From CBDFKK01 sp965248815 (GTDB lineage: Bacteria; Pseudomonadota; Alphaproteobacteria; SMXP01), in contig CBDFKK010000008.1 in the NCBI GenBank assembly GCA_965248815.1, positions 248,001 to 312,000 of the forward strand: 64,000 nt of DNA, read 5' to 3'. How positions within the stretch are numbered: the stretch's first letter is position 1; the number at the start of each line of letters is the position of its first letter. Made by a program: the position numbers and the translations under genes. The notes below the pieces were generated by a model, which saw only the letters and a list, made by a program, of their open reading frames with translations, was not told where the DNA came from and ran no database searches. Below, one piece after another: positions 1 to 10,182 of the stretch.

Positions 1-3000
1 ATTCCCAGCAAGATCCGTTTAGCAACGCCTTCCACGCCGCCTTCGCCCCTCACCCGTTCATTGGCGCCTTCCCACTCGATGGCGTCTATCTGTTCACCTA
101 GCAGATAGCCAGAGTCACCTGGCGTCTCGACTTCAACCTTCTGGAGCATTTGCCGCACAATGACTTCGATGTGCTTGTCATTGATCTTCACGCCCTGTAG
201 CCGGTAGACCTCCTGAATCTCCTGGACCAGATAATTAGCCAGCTCTTCGACACCCTTAATACGCAGGATATCGTGCGGCGCCGGATTGCCATCGAGCAGG
301 AATTCGCCCTTCTCAATGAAATCACCTTCCTGGACGGAAATGTGCTTGCCTTTTGGAATGAGATATTCTGACGTATCAGCGTCTTCTTCTTTAGGCCGAA
401 TGATAATGCGCCGCTTATTCTTGTAATCACGGCCGAATTCAACATGGCCGTCAATTTCAGCGATAATTGCATGATCTTTCGGGCGGCGGGCTTCGAACAA
501 TTCGGCAACTCGCGGCAGACCGCCTGTGATGTCTTTCGTTCGCGCGCCCTCCTGATTGATCCGTGCCAAAACATCGCCGGCTTTGAGATGGGCACCATCG
601 TCAACGGACAAGATGGCATCTACCGACAGGAGATACCGGGCATCCTTGCCGCTTGCCTGCTTGATGATCTCACCTTTGTCGTCAACCAAAACGATGGCAG
701 GCTTTAAATCCGCACCGCGCGGACTTGCTCGCCAATCGACCACAACTTTATTTGAAATGCCCGTTGCCTCATCGGCCACGTCTTTGGCGGATACGCCGTC
801 GACAATGTCCTCGTATTTGGCGAACCCTTCAAATTCAGAAATAATCGGCGTGGTATAGGGATCCCATTCACACAAACGCTGCCCACGCTTAACTTTGGAG
901 CCGCTGTCCACCAGCAGCCGTGTGCCGTAAGCGACCTTGAATGACGCTAACTCTTTGCCTTCGGGGTCATTCACAGCAATCTGGGTGTTACGGCCCATGG
1001 CAACAATCACGCCGTCTGAATCGGTCACCACTTCGCGATTGCCGAGTTCCAGGATGCCATCATGACTTGCTTCAATGAATGACTGTTCGGCAACCTGCGC
1101 CGTCCCGCCGATGTGGAACGTACGCATAGTCAATTGCGTTCCGGGTTCTCCAATCGATTGAGCCGCAATAACGCCGACCGCTTCTCCCAGGTTCACTGGC
1201 GTCCCGCGCGCCAGATCACGGCCGTAACACGCACCGCAAATGCCGACTTTTGTTTCACAGGTCAGCACGGAGCGAACTTTCACTGACGTCACGCCAGCAT
1301 TCTCGACCCGTTCCACGGCCTCTTCATCAATTAGCGCATCTTCGGGAACCAACACATCACCCGATCTTGGATCCAGCACATCTTCAACGGTCGTCCGGCC
1401 CAATAGGCGCTCTCCAAGCGACTCGATGATTTCACCCGCATCGATGACCGCCTTCAACGTAAACCCATTGCGTGTACCGCAATCGTATTCGTTGACGATG
1501 CAATCTTGGGCTACATCGACAAGACGGCGGGTCAAATAACCGGAGTTCGCGGTCTTGAGCGCCGTATCAGCAAGGCCTTTACGCGCGCCGTGGGTCGAGT
1601 TGAAGTACTCAAGAACGTTCAGGCCCTCTTTAAAGTTAGAGATGATTGGGGTCTCAATGATTTCACCGGAAGGTTTTGCCATGAGCCCGCGCATCCCGGC
1701 CAACTGTTTCATCTGCGCTGCAGATCCCCGCGCACCGGAATGCGCCATCATGTAAATCGAATTGACCTCGATCTCGCGTTTGGTCTTGTCGTCCACTTTA
1801 GTCGATGAGATCTCCTGCATCATTTCATCGGCCACACGGTCTGTGCACTTGGCCCATGCATCGACAACTTTGTTGTATTTCTCGCCCTGGGTGATCAGAC
1901 CATCGATGTATTGCTGCTGATACTCCTTCACAACATCCAAAGTTTCGTCCACCAAGCCTTGCTTGGAATCCGGGATGACCATGTCGTCCTTGCCGAACGA
2001 AATGCCGGCGCGCGCAGCCTCTTTGAAGCCAAGCTGCATGATATGGTCACAGAAAAGGACGGTCTCTTTTTGACCGCAATGCCGGTAAACAACGTCTATG
2101 CCAGCGCTGATTTCCTTCTTAGTCAACAACCGGTTGACCAAGTCAAAGGGAACGTTCGGATGACGGGGCAATTGCTGGCCTAGAATATAGCGGCCCGGCG
2201 TCGTTTCAACGATTTCGCTGTATTGTTCGTTCTCGTTATTAACAGACTCCCAACGCGCCTTTATTTTCGTGTGAAGCGTTACGATATTTTGTTGCAGAGC
2301 GTGCTCGACTTCGGGAATGCCATAGAATGTCATGCCTTCGCCGGGCTCGTTCGCTTTTTCTTGAGTCATATAATAGAGACCGAGCACGATGTCCTGACTA
2401 GGCACGATAATCGGCTTGCCGTTTGCGGGGCTGAGGATGTTGTTCGTCGACATCATCAGAACGCGGGCTTCCAATTGCGCCTCCAGACTAAGGGGCACGT
2501 GTACAGCCATTTGGTCGCCGTCAAAGTCGGCGTTGAATGCCGCACAGACCAAGGGATGCAATTGAATAGCCTTGCCTTCGATCAACACCGGCTCAAATGC
2601 CTGAATGCCTAAGCGATGAAGCGTTGGCGCGCGGTTGAGCAGAACCGGATGTTCTCGAATTACTTCATCAAGAATGTCCCAAACTTCAGGACGCTCTTTT
2701 TCCACAAGTTTTTTGGCCTGCTTGACGGTCGTTGCAAGTCCCTTGGCATCCAGCTTGGAGTAAATAAAAGGCTTGAACAGCTCGAGCGCCATTTTCTTGG
2801 GCAGACCGCATTGGTGCAAACGCAGTTCGGGCCCGACCACGATGACCGAGCGCCCCGAATAGTCCACGCGCTTTCCTAGGAGGTTTTGGCGAAACCGTCC
2901 CTGCTTGCCTTTCAGCATGTCAGCCAGAGACTTAAGCGGGCGTTTGTTGGCCCCTGTAATCACCCGGCCACGCCGACCATTGTCGAATAGAGCGTCGACA

Positions 3001-3911
3001 GCTTCTTGCAGCATGCGCTTTTCATTGCGAATAATAATGTCAGGCGCGCGCAGCTCCATCAGCCGTTTCAGCCGGTTATTCCGATTGATCACACGACGGT
3101 AAAGATCATTGAGGTCCGACGTCGCAAAGCGCCCGCCGTCAAGCGGTACGAGCGGTCGCAACTCGGGCGGAATGACTGGCACAACCGTTAAAATCATCCA
3201 TTCGGGTTTGTTACCCGAGGTAATGAACGCTTCGACGAGCTTAAGCCGCTTGGCAAGTTTCTTGGGTTTCAACTCCGATTTTGATTCGGCAATTTCGACG
3301 CGAAGCTTTTCGGCTTCACGCTCAAGATCGAGCGCGATCAGTAATTCCCTGATGGCCTCCGCACCGATGCCGGCGGTAAAAGTGTCTTCGCCGAATTCAT
3401 CTTGGGCCAGTGTGTATTCTTCTTCGGTCAAAAGTTGCCGTTCTTTCAGCGAGGTCAGCCCCGGCTCAACCACGATGAACGACTCGAAATACAGGACGCG
3501 CTCGAGTTCCTTCAAAGACATGTCGAGCAAAAGGCCGATACGACTCGGCAACGATTTTAGGAACCAGATATGAGCCACCGGCGAGGCCAACTCAATATGG
3601 CCCATCCGCTCGCGCCGTACTTTTGACAGGGTCACCTCAACGCCGCACTTCTCGCAGGTGATGCCTTTGTATTTCATACGCTTGTACTTACCGCACAAGC
3701 ATTCATAGTCCTTGATGGGACCAAAGATCCGTGCGCAAAACAGGCCGTCGCGCTCGGGCTTGAATGTTCGGTAGTTGATGGTCTCGGGCTTTTTAATTTC
3801 CCCAAAAGACCACGACCCGATGTGATCGGGACTGGCGAGCGAAATCCTGATTTGATCAAAGGATGGGCTCGTCCGAACGGGACTAAAAAGGTTCATCACC
3901 TCTTGGTTCAT
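1..3911 (-). CDS. rpoC: RNA polymerase beta' subunit, 3' end outside window
   Basis: This is the catalytic beta' subunit of RNA polymerase; about 1303 codons are present and the C-terminus lies beyond the left edge. The start ATG at 3911 is preceded by AGGGAG. Visible landmarks are the N-terminal zinc site (CLCGKYKR followed by CEKCG, about residues 70-88), the catalytic Mg motif NADFDGDQ near residue 460, the second zinc region containing CGACYGRD, and the trigger-loop-proximal IAAQSIGEPGTQLTMRTFH stretch. No frameshift was seen across the readable part. It follows rpoB by 100 bp on the same strand, the usual rpoBC arrangement. Identity is certain from the motifs and neighbours. Confidence 0.98.
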   Translation of the reverse strand, partial: MNQEVMNLFSPVRTSPSFDQIRISLASPDHIGSWSFGEIKKPETINYRTFKPERDGLFCARIFGPIKDYECLCGKYKRMKYKGITCEKCGVEVTLSKVRRERMGHIELASPVAHIWFLKSLPSRIGLLLDMSLKELERVLYFESFIVVEPGLTSLKERQLLTEEEYTLAQDEFGEDTFTAGIGAEAIRELLIALDLEREAEKLRVEIAESKSELKPKKLAKRLKLVEAFITSGNKPEWMILTVVPVIPPELRPLVPLDGGRFATSDLNDLYRRVINRNNRLKRLMELRAPDIIIRNEKRMLQEAVDALFDNGRRGRVITGANKRPLKSLADMLKGKQGRFRQNLLGKRVDYSGRSVIVVGPELRLHQCGLPKKMALELFKPFIYSKLDAKGLATTVKQAKKLVEKERPEVWDILDEVIREHPVLLNRAPTLHRLGIQAFEPVLIEGKAIQLHPLVCAAFNADFDGDQMAVHVPLSLEAQLEARVLMMSTNNILSPANGKPIIVPSQDIVLGLYYMTQEKANEPGEGMTFYGIPEVEHALQQNIVTLHTKIKARWESVNNENEQYSEIVETTPGRYILGQQLPRHPNVPFDLVNRLLTKKEISAGIDVVYRHCGQKETVLFCDHIMQLGFKEAARAGISFGKDDMVIPDSKQGLVDETLDVVKEYQQQYIDGLITQGEKYNKVVDAWAKCTDRVADEMMQEISSTKVDDKTKREIEVNSIYMMAHSGARGSAAQMKQLAGMRGLMAKPSGEIIETPIISNFKEGLNVLEYFNSTHGARKGLADTALKTANSGYLTRRLVDVAQDCIVNEYDCGTRNGFTLKAVIDAGEIIESLGERLLGRTTVEDVLDPRSGDVLVPEDALIDEEAVERVENAGVTSVKVRSVLTCETKVGICGACYGRDLARGTPVNLGEAVGVIAAQSIGEPGTQLTMRTFHIGGTAQVAEQSFIEASHDGILELGNREVVTDSDGVIVAMGRNTQIAVNDPEGKELASFKVAYGTRLLVDSGSKVKRGQRLCEWDPYTTPIISEFEGFAKYEDIVDGVSAKDVADEATGISNKVVVDWRASPRGADLKPAIVLVDDKGEIIKQASGKDARYLLSVDAILSVDDGAHLKAGDVLARINQEGARTKDITGGLPRVAELFEARRPKDHAIIAEIDGHVEFGRDYKNKRRIIIRPKEEDADTSEYLIPKGKHISVQEGDFIEKGEFLLDGNPAPHDILRIKGVEELANYLVQEIQEVYRLQGVKINDKHIEVIVRQMLQKVEVETPGDSGYLLGEQIDAIEWEGANERVRGEGGVEGVAKRILLG

Positions 3912-3924
3912 GAAAAACTCCCTG

Positions 3925-3971
3925 GCCGCACTTGCGGCGCTAAGTAAAGAACATCAATGAGCGTGATGTTC
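3925..3971 (-). other. Two hairpins in the rpoB-rpoC intergenic gap
   Basis: The 100-bp gap between rpoB and rpoC contains two perfect inverted repeats. GAACATCA (3949-3956) pairs with TGATGTTC (3964-3971) around a 7-nt loop. GCCGC (3925-3929) pairs with GCGGC (3934-3938) around ACTT, immediately before the rpoC ribosome binding site. Neither is followed by a T tract, so they do not look like terminators. mRNA processing or translational control of rpoC is possible but is inference. Confidence 0.45.
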
Positions 3972-4011
3972 CATAAATCCGATTTGCCAACTTCCCCAGT
4001 TACCGACCATT

Positions 4012-7000
4012 CTACGTATTGAGCAACTCAACATTGAGGCCCAAAGAACGTATTTCTTTAACGAGAACGTTGAACGATTCCGGAATGCCGGCTTCGAATG
4101 TGTCGTCGCCGCGAACAATTGCCTCGTAAACTTTTGTCCGGCCCGCCACGTCGTCGGATTTCACCGTCAACATTTCTTGAAGCGTGTAGGCAGCTCCATA
4201 AGCTTCCAATGCCCACACCTCCATTTCGCCAAACCGTTGACCGCCGAATTGCGCCTTACCACCAAGCGGCTGCTGGGTGACCAGCGAATAAGGACCGATC
4301 GAACGGGCATGGATCTTATCATCGACAAGATGGTGCAGCTTGAGCATGTAGATGTAGCCAACCGTGACATCACGGGCGAATTCCTCGCCCGTTTGACCGT
4401 CGTGCAGTGCAACCTGTCCACTGGATGCCAATCCTGCTTGTTCCAAGAGTTCGACAATGTCCGGCTCATGGGCGCCATCAAACACCGGCGTCGCGATCGG
4501 CAATCCGCTTTTCACGTTAGACGCAAGCTCGACAAGATGATCATCGTCAGCATCCGTCACATATTTCGAACCTGGATATAGCTGCTTCATAACGCTCTTA
4601 AGTTCGGCGTTCTTTTGCGTCCGATCGTAGGTATCGATGGCAGCCGAGATCTGCTTGCCAAGACCCGCGCACGCCCAACCCAGATGAGTTTCCAAAATTT
4701 GACCAACATTCATTCGGCTTGGCACGCCCAAAGGATTCAGCACAACATCGACCGGTTGGCCGTCTTCCAAGTATGGCATGTCTTCAATAGGCACGATTTT
4801 GGAAATAACACCCTTATTGCCATGTCGGCCGGCCATCTTGTCGCCTGGCTGCAATTTCCGTTTCACCGCGACAAAAACCTTTACCATCTTCATGACGCCC
4901 GGCGGCAATTCGTCACCGCGCTGAAGCTTATCGACCTTGTCTTCAAAGCGCCGCTGCAGACGGTCTTTGCCCTCGTCATATTGCTTCTTCAGCGCCTCAA
5001 CTTCGGCCATGGCTTTTTCGTTCTTCAACGCGATCTGCCACCATTGACCTCTGGTCAAGTCATCCAAAACGGTCTGCGTAACCTTTGTTTCAGAGCCTTC
5101 GCTCTTGGGCGCGCTGACCGCAACCTTGTTGAGTAATAATTCGTAAAGTCGCCCAAAGATATTGCGATCAAGGATGGCAAGTTCGTCATCGCAGTCTTTG
5201 GCCAAGCGCTCGATTTCCTCGCGCTCAATCGCCATGGCGCGCTCGTCCTTGTCGATTCCGTGTCGATTGAATACACGCACTTCGACTATCTTGCCCGCCA
5301 CGCCCGGCGGTAGTTTTAGCGAGGTATCGCGCACATCGGATGCCTTTTCGCCAAAGATCGCTCGCAAGAGCTTCTCTTCCGGCGTCATCGGCGATTCACC
5401 TTTCGGCGTGATCTTACCGACGAGTATGTCGCCAGGATTGACTTCAGCACCGATATAGACAATGCCCGCCTCGTCAAGATTACGCAGCGCCTCTTCACCA
5501 ACATTGGGGATATCCCGCGTGATTTCTTCTGGCCCCAACTTCGTATCACGCGCCATCACTTCAAATTCTTCTATATGAATTGAAGTAAAGACGTCATCGC
5601 GGACGATCCGCTCCGAAATAAGAATGGAGTCCTCGAAGTTGTATCCATTCCAAGGCATGAATGCGACGAGGATGTTGCGGCCCAGCGCCAGCTCGCCTAA
5701 GTCCGTAGACGGACCATCAGCAATTATATCGTCAGCCTTTACCTCCTCGCCTATTTTGACGAGCGGACGTTGATTGATGCATGTGTTCTGGTTAGATCTT
5801 TGAAACTTCAGCAAATTGTAGATGTCCACACCCGATTTGGAGGGATCGGTCTCTTCCGTTGCGCGAATTACGATGCGCGTTGCATCAACTTGGTCGACGA
5901 TGCCGGTTCGCCTCGCCCCAATCGCAGCGCCTGAATCTCGCGCTACGACTTCCTCCATACCCGTGCCAACTAATGGCGCCTCGGTCCTTACCAATGGCAC
6001 AGCCTGGCGCTGCATGTTTGATCCCATGAGAGCGCGGTTTGCGTCGTCATTTTCCAGGAATGGTATAAGTGCTGCGGCCACGGACACCAATTGCTTCGGC
6101 GACACGTCAATAAAATCCACGTCGTCAGAAGCCGCCATTTGAAACTCACCCGCCACACGGCACGAAATCAAATCCTCTTCAAAGGATCCGTTCTTACTGA
6201 TCGGGACGCTTGCTTGCGCGATCGTGAATTTAGCCTCTTCCATAGCGGACAAATAAATGATTTCGTTTGTGAGTTTGCCGTTTTGGACTCGGCGATACGG
6301 ACTTTCGATAAAGCCATACTTATTGACCCGCGCATGGGTCGCCAAACTATTGATCAGGCCGATATTTGGGCCTTCCGGCGTTTCAATGGGGCATATTCGG
6401 CCATAATGAGTCGGATGAACATCGCGCACCTCAAATCCTGCACGCTCTCGCGTTAACCCGCCAGGACCGAGCGCCGACAAACGCCGCTTGTGCGTAATCT
6501 CGGACAGCGGATTCGTTTGATCCATGAATTGGCTCAGCTGCGATGATCCGAAGAACTCGCGTACTGCAGCAGCAGCTGGTTTCGCATTGATCAGATCATG
6601 AGGCATGACCGTATCGATATCGACCGAACTCATGCGCTCTTTAATTGCACGCTCCATGCGCAGCAGGCCAACGCGATATTGATTCTCCATGAGCTCGCCG
6701 ACCGAACGAACGCGGCGGTTGCCAAGGTGATCGATGTCGTCAATGTCGCCTTTTCCGTCTCGCAATCCGACCAGCGTCTTGACGACTGCCAGAATATCTT
6801 CTTTGCGCAGAACGCGGACGGAATCCTCAGCATCCAAAGTCAAGCGTAGGTTCATCTTTACCCGACCAACCGCACTTAAGTCATAGCGCTCGGGATCGAA
6901 GAACATGCTTTGAAACAGCGCTTCGGCCGTATCCAACGTCGGCGGCTCGCCGGGACGCATCACTCTATAAATATCTTCGAGCGCACCGATCCGATTTTCA

Positions 7001-8097
7001 TTCTTATCGACCGCCATCGTGTTGCGGATATAGGCGCCGATATTAATGTGATCAATGTCAAGCGTGGGAATTTCCTTCACGCCGGCTTCAATGAGCTCTT
7101 CCACTTTCTCAATTGAAAGTTCATCACCAGCCTCCACGTAGATCTCGCCAGTCTTCACGTTGACAAGGTCTCTTGCTACATAACGACCAGCCAACTCCTC
7201 ATCGGAAATCAGAAGCGTCTTTAAGCCCTCGGATGCCAACTTGTTAGCCGTTCGCGGCGTAATCTTCTTGCCGGCTTCGATGCCGACCTTTCCATCTTTG
7301 GCGTTGACGAGATCAAAGGCCGGCTTGACGCCCCGCAAACTTTCGGGGCGGAAAGGTGTCGTCCAAGTATCTTTGGTGCGCTTGTATACGACTTGCTCGT
7401 AGAAAGTCGCCAAAATCTCTTCGGTATCAAAGCCAAGCGCAAACAGCATGGTGGTCACGGGCAATTTGCGCCGGCGATCAATGCGCACGTTGACGATGTC
7501 TTTGGCATCAAATTCGAAGTCGAGCCATGAGCCGCGATAGGGGATCACGCGCGCTGCAAACAAGAGCTTCCCGCTGGAATGTGTCTTGCCCTTGTCATGA
7601 TCAAAAAAGACGCCTGGACTGCGGTGCATTTGAGAAACAATGACGCGCTCAGTGCCATTAATCACAAACGTTCCATTGTCCGTCATCAAGGGCATGTCGC
7701 CCATATAGACGTCTTGTTCCTTAATGTCCTTGACGGACTTGGCGCCCGTTTCTTCGTCGACCTCGAAAACAATGAGACGCAAGGTTACTTTCAGCGGTGC
7801 CGAATAAGTCATGCCGCGTTGTTGGCATTCTTCCACGTCATATTTCGGCGGCTCAAACTCATACTTTACATATTCGAGCGTCGCAGATTCGGTAAAATCG
7901 CTGATGGGGAATACCGATTTAAAGACGGCTTCCAGCCCAAGAACATCTCGGTCTGGTGCAGCAACGCCTTTTTGAAGAAATTGATCGTAGGAATTCTTTT
8001 GCACCTCGATCAGGTTCGGCATACTCGCCGCATCTGCGATTTTACCAAATGATCTTCGAATGCGTCGTTGACGATTTTGCGCTAGCGCTTGCGTCAT
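4012..8097 (-). CDS. rpoB: RNA polymerase beta subunit
   Basis: Full-length beta subunit of 1361 residues, the usual size in alphaproteobacteria. The start ATG at 8097 has GAAGGAAA upstream. The rifampicin region (about residues 515-545) reads SQFMDQTNPLSEITHKRR then LSALGPGGL, with the Asp, His and Ser positions that commonly mutate to resistance all wild type. The adjoining RDVHPTHYGRICPIETPEG block and the C-terminal KPGDKMAGRHGNKGVIS-like segment (here QPGDKMAGRHGNKGV) are present. It sits between rplL (100 bp upstream) and rpoC (100 bp downstream) in the conserved order. Confidence 0.99.
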   Translation of the reverse strand: MTQALAQNRQRRIRRSFGKIADAASMPNLIEVQKNSYDQFLQKGVAAPDRDVLGLEAVFKSVFPISDFTESATLEYVKYEFEPPKYDVEECQQRGMTYSAPLKVTLRLIVFEVDEETGAKSVKDIKEQDVYMGDMPLMTDNGTFVINGTERVIVSQMHRSPGVFFDHDKGKTHSSGKLLFAARVIPYRGSWLDFEFDAKDIVNVRIDRRRKLPVTTMLFALGFDTEEILATFYEQVVYKRTKDTWTTPFRPESLRGVKPAFDLVNAKDGKVGIEAGKKITPRTANKLASEGLKTLLISDEELAGRYVARDLVNVKTGEIYVEAGDELSIEKVEELIEAGVKEIPTLDIDHINIGAYIRNTMAVDKNENRIGALEDIYRVMRPGEPPTLDTAEALFQSMFFDPERYDLSAVGRVKMNLRLTLDAEDSVRVLRKEDILAVVKTLVGLRDGKGDIDDIDHLGNRRVRSVGELMENQYRVGLLRMERAIKERMSSVDIDTVMPHDLINAKPAAAAVREFFGSSQLSQFMDQTNPLSEITHKRRLSALGPGGLTRERAGFEVRDVHPTHYGRICPIETPEGPNIGLINSLATHARVNKYGFIESPYRRVQNGKLTNEIIYLSAMEEAKFTIAQASVPISKNGSFEEDLISCRVAGEFQMAASDDVDFIDVSPKQLVSVAAALIPFLENDDANRALMGSNMQRQAVPLVRTEAPLVGTGMEEVVARDSGAAIGARRTGIVDQVDATRIVIRATEETDPSKSGVDIYNLLKFQRSNQNTCINQRPLVKIGEEVKADDIIADGPSTDLGELALGRNILVAFMPWNGYNFEDSILISERIVRDDVFTSIHIEEFEVMARDTKLGPEEITRDIPNVGEEALRNLDEAGIVYIGAEVNPGDILVGKITPKGESPMTPEEKLLRAIFGEKASDVRDTSLKLPPGVAGKIVEVRVFNRHGIDKDERAMAIEREEIERLAKDCDDELAILDRNIFGRLYELLLNKVAVSAPKSEGSETKVTQTVLDDLTRGQWWQIALKNEKAMAEVEALKKQYDEGKDRLQRRFEDKVDKLQRGDELPPGVMKMVKVFVAVKRKLQPGDKMAGRHGNKGVISKIVPIEDMPYLEDGQPVDVVLNPLGVPSRMNVGQILETHLGWACAGLGKQISAAIDTYDRTQKNAELKSVMKQLYPGSKYVTDADDDHLVELASNVKSGLPIATPVFDGAHEPDIVELLEQAGLASSGQVALHDGQTGEEFARDVTVGYIYMLKLHHLVDDKIHARSIGPYSLVTQQPLGGKAQFGGQRFGEMEVWALEAYGAAYTLQEMLTVKSDDVAGRTKVYEAIVRGDDTFEAGIPESFNVLVKEIRSLGLNVELLNT

Positions 8098-8197
8098 TTT
8101 GTTTCCTTCTAGACTCTGAATTCCAAGCGGTGCAACCGGACCGATATTCCCTTTTCGACTGGACCGTCTTGCGACTGCCCACGATCACTAGCTCGCC

Positions 8198-8566
8198 TTA
8201 TTTGAGCTCAACGGTCGCACCGACTGACTCGAGCTTTTCTTTGAGTTCGTTCGCCTCGTCTTTGGAGACGTCCGCCTTGACATCGGCCGGCGCGCCCTCA
8301 ACCAAAGCTTTGGCTTCTTTCAGCCCAAGGCCGGTGATAGCCCGCACTTCTTTGATGACATTTATTTTCTTTTCGCCGACTGCGGTAAGCACGACCGTGA
8401 AGGCATCTTTTTCAGCTTCCACCTCAGCCACAGGAGCGGCAGCTGCAGCCGCCACAGGAGCGGCAGCAGAGACGCCCCACTTGTCTTCCAAGAGTTTCGA
8501 CAGCTCGGCCGCCTCCAAGACGGTCAGCGATGAGAGGTCGTCTACAATTTTATCGAGATTTGCCAT
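8198..8566 (-). CDS. rplL: 50S ribosomal protein L7/L12
   Basis: This 122-residue protein is the acidic stalk protein that recruits translation factors to the ribosome. It has the N-terminal dimerisation helix (MANLDKIVDDLSSLTVLEA), an Ala/Pro-rich hinge around residues 36-50, and the C-terminal factor-binding domain with EKDAFTVVL and GLKEAKALVE. It lies 49 bp downstream of rplJ and is presumably co-transcribed with it and with rpoBC. Length and motifs match the family throughout. Confidence 0.98.
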   Translation of the reverse strand: MANLDKIVDDLSSLTVLEAAELSKLLEDKWGVSAAAPVAAAAAAPVAEVEAEKDAFTVVLTAVGEKKINVIKEVRAITGLGLKEAKALVEGAPADVKADVSKDEANELKEKLESVGATVELK

Positions 8567-8615
8567 TTGTCTGTCCTATCCGAATATTCATTTAGATTGA
8601 TTTGCAAAAATAAAA

Positions 8616-9134
8616 CTATGCGGCTTCACCTTTTGCAGCATACGCGCCCATAACGCGCGCAAGTTGCCCTGCTGGAGCTTGAAGAACTCCTGCAATACGT
8701 GTCGCCGGCGTGGAGATCATGCCGACCAATTGACCGCGCAGCTCGTCGAGCGACGGCAATTCGGCTAGGGCCTTAACCCCTTGAACGTCGAGCATGGTTT
8801 CGCCCATGACACCGCCCAAAATCACAAGGTTTTCGTTTGCTTTCGAAAACTTGGCAGTGACTCTAGGTGCGGCCACGGGGTCTTCTGAAAAAGCAATTGC
8901 CGTAGGGCCGGATAAAAGATCCACCAACCCTGCACATGGCGTGCCTTCGAGCGCAATCTTGGCCAACCGATTCTTGATGACCCGAAAGTTGGCACCTGAT
9001 TCAGCCATGCTACGTCGCAAGCTGGTCATATCCGCAACGGTAAGTCCCGAATAGTGCGTGACCACAACGACGGTCGCGCTGCTGAAAACCCCGTTGAGAT
9101 CCTCAACCATTTTTACTTTTTCAGTTTTATCCAC
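8616..9134 (-). CDS. rplJ: 50S ribosomal protein L10
   Basis: L10 anchors the L7/L12 stalk on 23S rRNA and autoregulates the rplJL mRNA. I place the start at the GTG at 9134, giving 172 residues beginning VDKTEKVKMVEDLN, because AAGGTGGAG lies 8 nt upstream and that length fits the family. The open frame continues upstream to 9206, but that extension overlaps a leader hairpin and has no family counterpart. The SSATVVVVTHYSGLTVADM core and the ALEGTPCAGL-type region are as expected. It is followed by rplL. Confidence 0.96.
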   Translation of the reverse strand: MDKTEKVKMVEDLNGVFSSATVVVVTHYSGLTVADMTSLRRSMAESGANFRVIKNRLAKIALEGTPCAGLVDLLSGPTAIAFSEDPVAAPRVTAKFSKANENLVILGGVMGETMLDVQGVKALAELPSLDELRGQLVGMISTPATRIAGVLQAPAGQLARVMGAYAAKGEAA

Positions 9135-9476
9135 GTCCGTAACTCCACCTTGAGCGAAGTATTCTTCGCCATTGGCACTAAGAAGTTTGCGGACGGCAAA
9201 GACCACAGCCGCAAACGTCGCTCAGTTGCCCTGTCCCAGGGAGCATGCAAACAATCAAATCCTTCGCCGCGGCATTGGTTCTCGAGTTCCGCACCAACCG
9301 GATAGACTGAATTCCCATCTGTGCAGGTCTAATTAAGTCATTGCGCTGACGCGCGCCGACACCTACAGTCTAGGACAGGCTGGAAAGCCGCAACTCAATC
9401 GTCCGTGCTTCGGCTTTCCCTTCCTGACATCACACGAAGCCACGCCAGGAATTTCTTGTTTAGACGAACCCCTCCT
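9135..9476 (-). promoter_or_regulatory. rplJ leader region with several hairpins
   Basis: The 342 bases between rplA and rplJ contain no gene but are rich in inverted repeats. GGAAAGCCG (9382-9390) pairs with CGGCTTTCC (9411-9419). CCCTG (9229-9233) pairs with CAGGG (9237-9241). GTTTGCGG (9185-9192) pairs with CCGCAAAC (9209-9216) about 50 nt before the rplJ start. In many bacteria L10/L12 bind the rplJ leader to repress translation, and an additional promoter or attenuator can lie here. That this is such an L10 leader is inference from position and structure; I did not derive a full fold. Confidence 0.7.
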
Positions 9477-10178
9477 TTACGATCCGTATAAACTTGCGGG
9501 CTCGATTTTCACACCGGGCCCCATGGTCGAGCTAATGGCGACTTTCTTGACATATGCGCCCTTCGCTCCACTTGGTTTTGCTTTCATGACGGCGCCCATA
9601 AACGCCTTTAGGTTTTCAACAAGCTTGGCTTGGTCGAAGCTCGCTTTACCCACGCCCCCGTGAATGATACCGGCCTTCTCAACTCTAAATTCCACCGCGC
9701 CACCCTTAGCGTCCTTAATGGCGGCGGCGAGATCGTTGGTCACGGTGCCAACTTTGGGATTCGGCATGAGGCCGCGAGGTCCCAAAACTTTGCCGAGCTT
9801 GCCAACGACCGGCATCATGTCGGGCGTGGCAATACATTTGTCAAAATCGAGTTCGCCCTTCTGTACTTTTTCCGCCAAGTCATCGCCGCCCACGATGTCA
9901 GCGCCGGCGTCTAACGCCTCTTGCGCTTTGGCATCTTTGGCAAAAACGGCGACACGTGCGCCGCGGCCGGATCCATTGGGCAATGAGCAAACGCCGCGGA
10001 CCATTTGGTCCGAATGACGCGGATCAACCCCCAGGTTAATCGCAACCTCGACCGTTTCATCAAACTTTGCTGCTGCGCCTGCCTTGACCAGCTTGACCGC
10101 CTCATCGACGGGATAAAGCTTGTCTCGGTCGATGCCTTCTTTAGCTTTGGCCATACGCTTTGGCTGCTTTGTCGCCAT
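9477..10178 (-). CDS. rplA: 50S ribosomal protein L1
   Basis: L1 (233 residues) forms the mobile stalk near the ribosomal E site and represses the L11 operon in several bacteria. The FDETVEVAINLGVDPRHSDQ N-terminal segment, the GPRGLMPNPKVGTVT motif and the C-terminal MGPGVKI are all present. It starts only 4 nt after rplK, so the pair is almost certainly translated from one mRNA. Downstream is the structured rplJ leader. Confidence 0.98.
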   Translation of the reverse strand: MATKQPKRMAKAKEGIDRDKLYPVDEAVKLVKAGAAAKFDETVEVAINLGVDPRHSDQMVRGVCSLPNGSGRGARVAVFAKDAKAQEALDAGADIVGGDDLAEKVQKGELDFDKCIATPDMMPVVGKLGKVLGPRGLMPNPKVGTVTNDLAAAIKDAKGGAVEFRVEKAGIIHGGVGKASFDQAKLVENLKAFMGAVMKAKPSGAKGAYVKKVAISSTMGPGVKIEPASLYGS

Positions 10179-10182
10179 TATT

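Noticed and set aside
9135..9206. N-terminal extension of L10
   Set aside because: It overlaps a leader hairpin and has no family counterpart, whereas GTG 9134 has a strong AAGGTGGAG site.
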